Shown here piece after piece: positions 39,922 through 40,957 of a DNA stretch of 40,957 nt. The position numbers and the translations under genes are program-made. The notes under the pieces are model-generated. The model was not told the origin of the DNA. It saw only the letters and a list, made by a program, of their open reading frames with translations, and searched no databases. The DNA is from a bacterium (lineage in GTDB: Bacteria; Actinomycetota; Acidimicrobiia; Spongiisociales; Spongiisociaceae): positions 1-40,957 of the forward strand of contig JAPOQZ010000149.1 of the NCBI GenBank assembly GCA_026710435.1. The letters run 5' to 3'. Numbering within the stretch: position 1 is the stretch's first letter; each line of letters opens with the position of its first letter.

Positions 39922-40462
39922 CCCGGCGAAGACCCCGAAAGGGACCTATGGCGCTGACTGTCATAAGGACACCCGGACCGACCTAACTCCCTTCTGATCC
40001 CCCTCCAGCGGAAGGGTAATCCGTCGCCTGAGGTCCTGCCCACTGCCTTCGAGCAGCACTTAGCGCATTTGTCATCCTCTGGGATAGCAGAGCCGTTGCG
40101 AACGTAGCGCTCCAATTCATCGTCTGGTGCGGTGGAATGCTGCGGTCGAGAAATGCCACGAGGTACGGGTCCGGTGGATGAGCTGAGCCCTCCCCAACTG
40201 GACGGCGGCCTGCGGAGGGGTAGACCGCTGCCATCAGCGTCAAACAACGTGCTAGATAGTGCGATCGGACAGCTACGACGAGGACACGTCCCCCCCTTTA
40301 GTACCACGTTCAACCGAGAGTCGCCGCGATTCGGCCCGCGGTGCAGCCCAGATGGCATCTGGGGTGGCCTGGGCGGTGCGAGCGGATAGGTCACTGCGCG
40401 TTGTTCTGGGGCCTGCTGCTACAGTTTCGTGGTCGCTTGGTTGGGGAAAGGGGTTACTGCTA
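39922..40462. other. No gene recognised
   Basis: Open frames on both strands are antisense pairs of low-complexity sequence. The last 70 bases form the upstream region of the DUF262 gene. Confidence 0.4.
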
Positions 40463-40957
40463 GTGGCGAAGAACTTCTCGGTCAATCCGGTCGAGCTTGA
40501 CCATTTGTTGCAGCAGGCTGCGCGGGGGGATTTACAGCTTCCTGATTTTCAGCGCGGGTGGGTGTGGGATGATAAGGCTATTGTGAGTTTGTTAGCGTCG
40601 ATTTCGCTGTCGTTCCCGATTGGTGCTGTGATGATCCTCGCTACGGGCAATCCAGATGTTAGGTTCGCTCCTCGGTTGCTTGAAGGTGTGAAACTCGACT
40701 CTTCCAAGGAACCGAGTCTGCTGCTGCTTGACGGGCAGCAGAGGCTCACGTCTCTGTTTTTCGCTCTTCGATCACCCGACGCTGTGGTTACCCGCGACAG
40801 TAGGGGGAAGAAGGTGAAGCGGCACTACTACGCGGACATCGAAAGGTGTCTCGATCACGATCCATACGACAGCCGTGAGGAGTACGGGATCGTCGGCGTC
40901 CCCGAGAATCGGCTGGTCACCGAGAACTTCGGCCGGACCATCAAGCTCGATCTGCGA
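40463..40957 (+). CDS. DUF262 (GmrSD/BrxU-type) protein, N-terminal part, runs off window
   Basis: From GTG 40463 (aaagggg upstream) 165 codons are visible: MAKNFSVNPVELDHLLQQAA, then LQLPDFQRGWVWDDKAIVSL and SFPIGAVMIL. LLLLDGQQRLTSLFFALRSP follows. The QRGWVW and DGQQR motifs define the DUF262 nucleotide-binding domain of GmrS-like enzymes, which with a DUF1524 HNH nuclease restrict modified phage DNA. The rest is outside the window. Codon use is more AT-rich than in the metabolic region. Confidence 0.9.
   Translation, partial: MAKNFSVNPVELDHLLQQAARGDLQLPDFQRGWVWDDKAIVSLLASISLSFPIGAVMILATGNPDVRFAPRLLEGVKLDSSKEPSLLLLDGQQRLTSLFFALRSPDAVVTRDSRGKKVKRHYYADIERCLDHDPYDSREEYGIVGVPENRLVTENFGRTIKLDLR

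Noticed and set aside
39867-40394. 175-codon minus frame near the right end
   Set aside because: Composition is Ser/Arg/Pro-rich, it overlaps a more plausible small gene, and no domain is visible.

Overview
The window looks like a chromosomal segment of a high-GC actinobacterium. GC-rich codon use, an F420-type luciferase-like oxidoreductase, Thr-rich linkers in secreted proteins and many GTG starts all fit. The combination of sulfonate metabolism with dense mobile and defence genes is reminiscent of host- or sponge-associated Acidimicrobiia, but that placement is inference.

Bases 1-10220 are compact, metabolic and core-like. At the left edge an ISL3-family transposase runs off the window. 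Two minus-strand genes follow: an NTF2/SnoaL-like protein and a ThDP-dependent enzyme of the acetolactate synthase family. Divergent to them is a convincing xsc (sulfoacetaldehyde acetyltransferase), which releases sulfite from a C2 sulfonate. Behind xsc lie a 5'-truncated remnant of a taurine/sulfonate-type ABC permease, a fused four-cluster ferredoxin plus NrfD-type membrane subunit, and a 914-residue Mo-bisMGD oxidoreductase without a Tat leader. The last two resemble a cytoplasm-facing SoeABC-type sulfite dehydrogenase with B and C fused, which would dispose of the sulfite made by Xsc. An F420-type LLM oxidoreductase overlaps the end, followed by tRNA-Ile(GAT).

Bases 10221-40957 are accessory. 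A P4-type tyrosine integrase sits directly behind the tRNA, so a genomic island probably starts there; its far end is not in the window. 11.8-15.3 kb holds an intact IS21 element (istA/istB, 50-bp inverted ends, 4-bp target duplication) inside a decayed ISL3 transposase gene. 15.6-19.9 kb holds small genes and relics: a DUF4258/DUF2283-like pair, a DNA methyltransferase fragment, a secreted protein, a lipoprotein, and a nucleotidyltransferase (AbiEii/DUF6036-like) pair. 19.6-20.6 kb holds an integrase relic and a five-repeat CRISPR array with no cas genes in the window. 20.9-25.3 kb holds a Thr-rich anchored protein, two ISL3 relics and a PD-(D/E)XK-type nuclease. 25.3-27.1 kb encodes a NotI-family restriction enzyme overlapping an adenine methylase. 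27.6-34.6 kb holds membrane and secreted proteins of unknown function (several ending in an LCP motif), an SLH protein, further integrase, IS1595 and HEPN relics, and a membrane gene bracketed by 25-bp direct repeats. 35.5-37.7 kb has a frameshifted SDH_sah/ClpP-class protease gene, a small upstream partner and a divergent HTH regulator. 37.7-40.4 kb holds a third integrase relic and small genes. The window ends inside a DUF262 (GmrSD/BrxU-type) gene.

The first 10 kb can be read as one sulfonate-to-sulfite-to-sulfate route. The rest reads as a heavily reworked island of defence genes, small envelope proteins and dead mobile elements.
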